In this document: piece by piece, positions 63,013-64,000 of the stretch
Position numbering within the stretch: position 1 is the stretch's first letter
Layout of the letters: the number at the start of each line of letters is the position of its first letter
NCBI GenBank assembly: GCA_036571765.1
Contig: BROE01000007.1
Location: forward strand, 11,838,646 to 11,902,645
Length of the DNA stretch: 64,000 bases
Reading direction: 5' to 3'
DNA from: Plecoglossus altivelis
Taxonomy: Eukaryota; Chordata; Actinopteri; Osmeriformes; Plecoglossidae
Translations under genes and position numbers: made by a program
Notes under the pieces: model-generated
Databases searched by the model: none
The model's input: only the letters and a program-made list of their open reading frames with translations
What the model was told of the DNA's origin: nothing

Positions 63013-63814
63013 GCAGCAGGGGATCCTGGGTCACACGTCACATCTTGTCTCCTCCCCTGATGCAGAGTGGGGGCGCTCATGTGACAGCTGCGGCGTCACC
63101 GCAGGAGCTTGGGCGCCGGGTTTGCGCCCACGACACGCTCCTGCACACGCTCTCCTTTCATACTCTCCTTTCACTCGGGGATGGAATGGGAGATTTCATC
63201 TTGGCGTGTCGTTGGTTTGAGGGATCTCTGGTATTTAAATGTGTCGAAAGGATTTTGTACAGTGCAAGGCTCTCAGGCCTAGATCCCAACTGTCACACGC
63301 ACAAGGGAACATGATGGCTCTGGCTGTGATCCTGTTGTCCAGCTGTCCCTCTCCTCTCCAACCCCACCCTGTGAAGGGCACAGAGGATTAGGCAACAGCA
63401 TGGTACTTTCACAAAACACACTCGTGACTGTTTTCTAGCTGATCAAACCCCTCGTCGTGGGTTTGATCGTGGAATGACGTCATTGTTTGGCAGGCTGAGG
63501 ACTGTGAAATGACTGGTGCAGGACCATGTCAACAGGCCTGGTGACAGTGTTTGGTCTCGTCTTGGCAGAGAGGAAAAGTTCATTTTAGTCTCCACTCAGC
63601 CTGGCCAGCCCTTCTGTTTCTCACGCTGTCTGTTGGTGTTTTTCTCTGGCCTGATTCACTTCCCAAGCTACCAAACTAAGTTGGAGCTTTGGTTTCAGCA
63701 GTGACGCCAGACTAAGGTCAACACTGCCAACGTTTCTGTTTCTGTTTTGACGAGGGCATTCTGTTTGTTTCTGGACTGATCCTGTCCTCCTACTGTGACT
63801 CACCCTTGACACTC
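63013..63814 (+). other. myo1d intron 15, unique part
   Basis: Ordinary intronic DNA. No exon with a myo1d-like frame was found before the window ends. Confidence 0.5.
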
Positions 63815-64000
63815 CTCTTTCTCCTCCTTCTCCCCTCTTCCTCCTCCTCTATCTCCCCCTCCTCCCCTGCTTCTCCTCTTCCTCCTTCTTCTCATCCTCC
63901 TCCTCTTCTCCTCCTCTTCTCCCCCTCCTCCCCCTCTCCTCTTCCTCTTCTCCTCCTCCTCCTCCTCCTCACCCTCCTTCCCCTCCTCCTCCCCCTCCTC
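63815..64000. repeat. (CTCCTC)n polypyrimidine tract at right edge
   Basis: CTCCTCCTCTTCTCC units run to the end of the window. By analogy with earlier myo1d introns this could precede the next exon. Confidence 0.9.

Noticed and set aside
62442..63080. Long open frames (up to 212 codons) on both strands with PSPSPS, LPLLLP and EKEREK repeats
   Set aside because: They arise wholly from the purine hexamer array in myo1d intron 15. There is no unique coding flank and no splice support.

Overview
The window is vertebrate nuclear DNA, most likely from a ray-finned fish. Three spliced protein-coding genes with GT-AG introns are recognisable. The rest is intergenic and intronic DNA very rich in (GA/CT)n, (GT/CA)n and GC-rich minisatellites. 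Nothing bacterial, plasmid or viral was seen. The human counterparts of all three genes (TBKBP1, PDK2, MYO1D) lie on chromosome 17q, which fits one conserved block. The species cannot be named from sequence alone.

Layout. (1) 1-3510, minus strand: the 5' part of tbkbp1, the TBK1/IKK-epsilon adaptor SINTBAD. Three coding exons are present (106-1, 1573-1448, 3510-3273) and the gene runs off the left edge. A second, frame-broken copy of the first coding exon lies about 800 bp away at 4111-4310. (2) About 4.4-20.5 kb: long repeat-rich DNA without a convincing gene. Two open minus-strand segments near 17.9 and 18.4 kb end at near-consensus splice donors and could be 5' exons of tbkbp1 or of an unrecognised gene. 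(3) 20825-24895, plus strand: a complete 11-exon pyruvate dehydrogenase kinase gene, closest to pdk2, encoding 409 aa. Two inverted CCAAT boxes lie upstream. (4) 24.9-31.4 kb: intergenic, with a roughly 275-bp piggyBac-like MITE (27541-27815, perfect 18-bp terminal inverted repeats) and an unidentified patch at 29.5-30.3 kb. (5) 31398 to beyond 62210, plus strand: myo1d, 15 exons encoding 637 codons that cover most of the motor domain. Intron 1 is 14.6 kb and intron 11 is 8.4 kb. The neck and tail exons lie beyond the right edge.

The genes share no pathway: innate immune kinase scaffolding, mitochondrial fuel control, and a class I myosin linked to chirality and membranes. The most interesting sequence-level observations are these: simple repeats supply or abut several 3' splice sites of myo1d, including (UG)n directly before exons 4 and 13; the tbkbp1 start exon is duplicated and decayed; pdk2 has an upstream in-frame ATG that would lengthen its mitochondrial presequence, and an intron 3 that stays open if retained; the MITE is unusually clean; and several minisatellites have periods divisible by three, which create long false ORFs on both strands. 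I found no evidence for a wholly new biological system.
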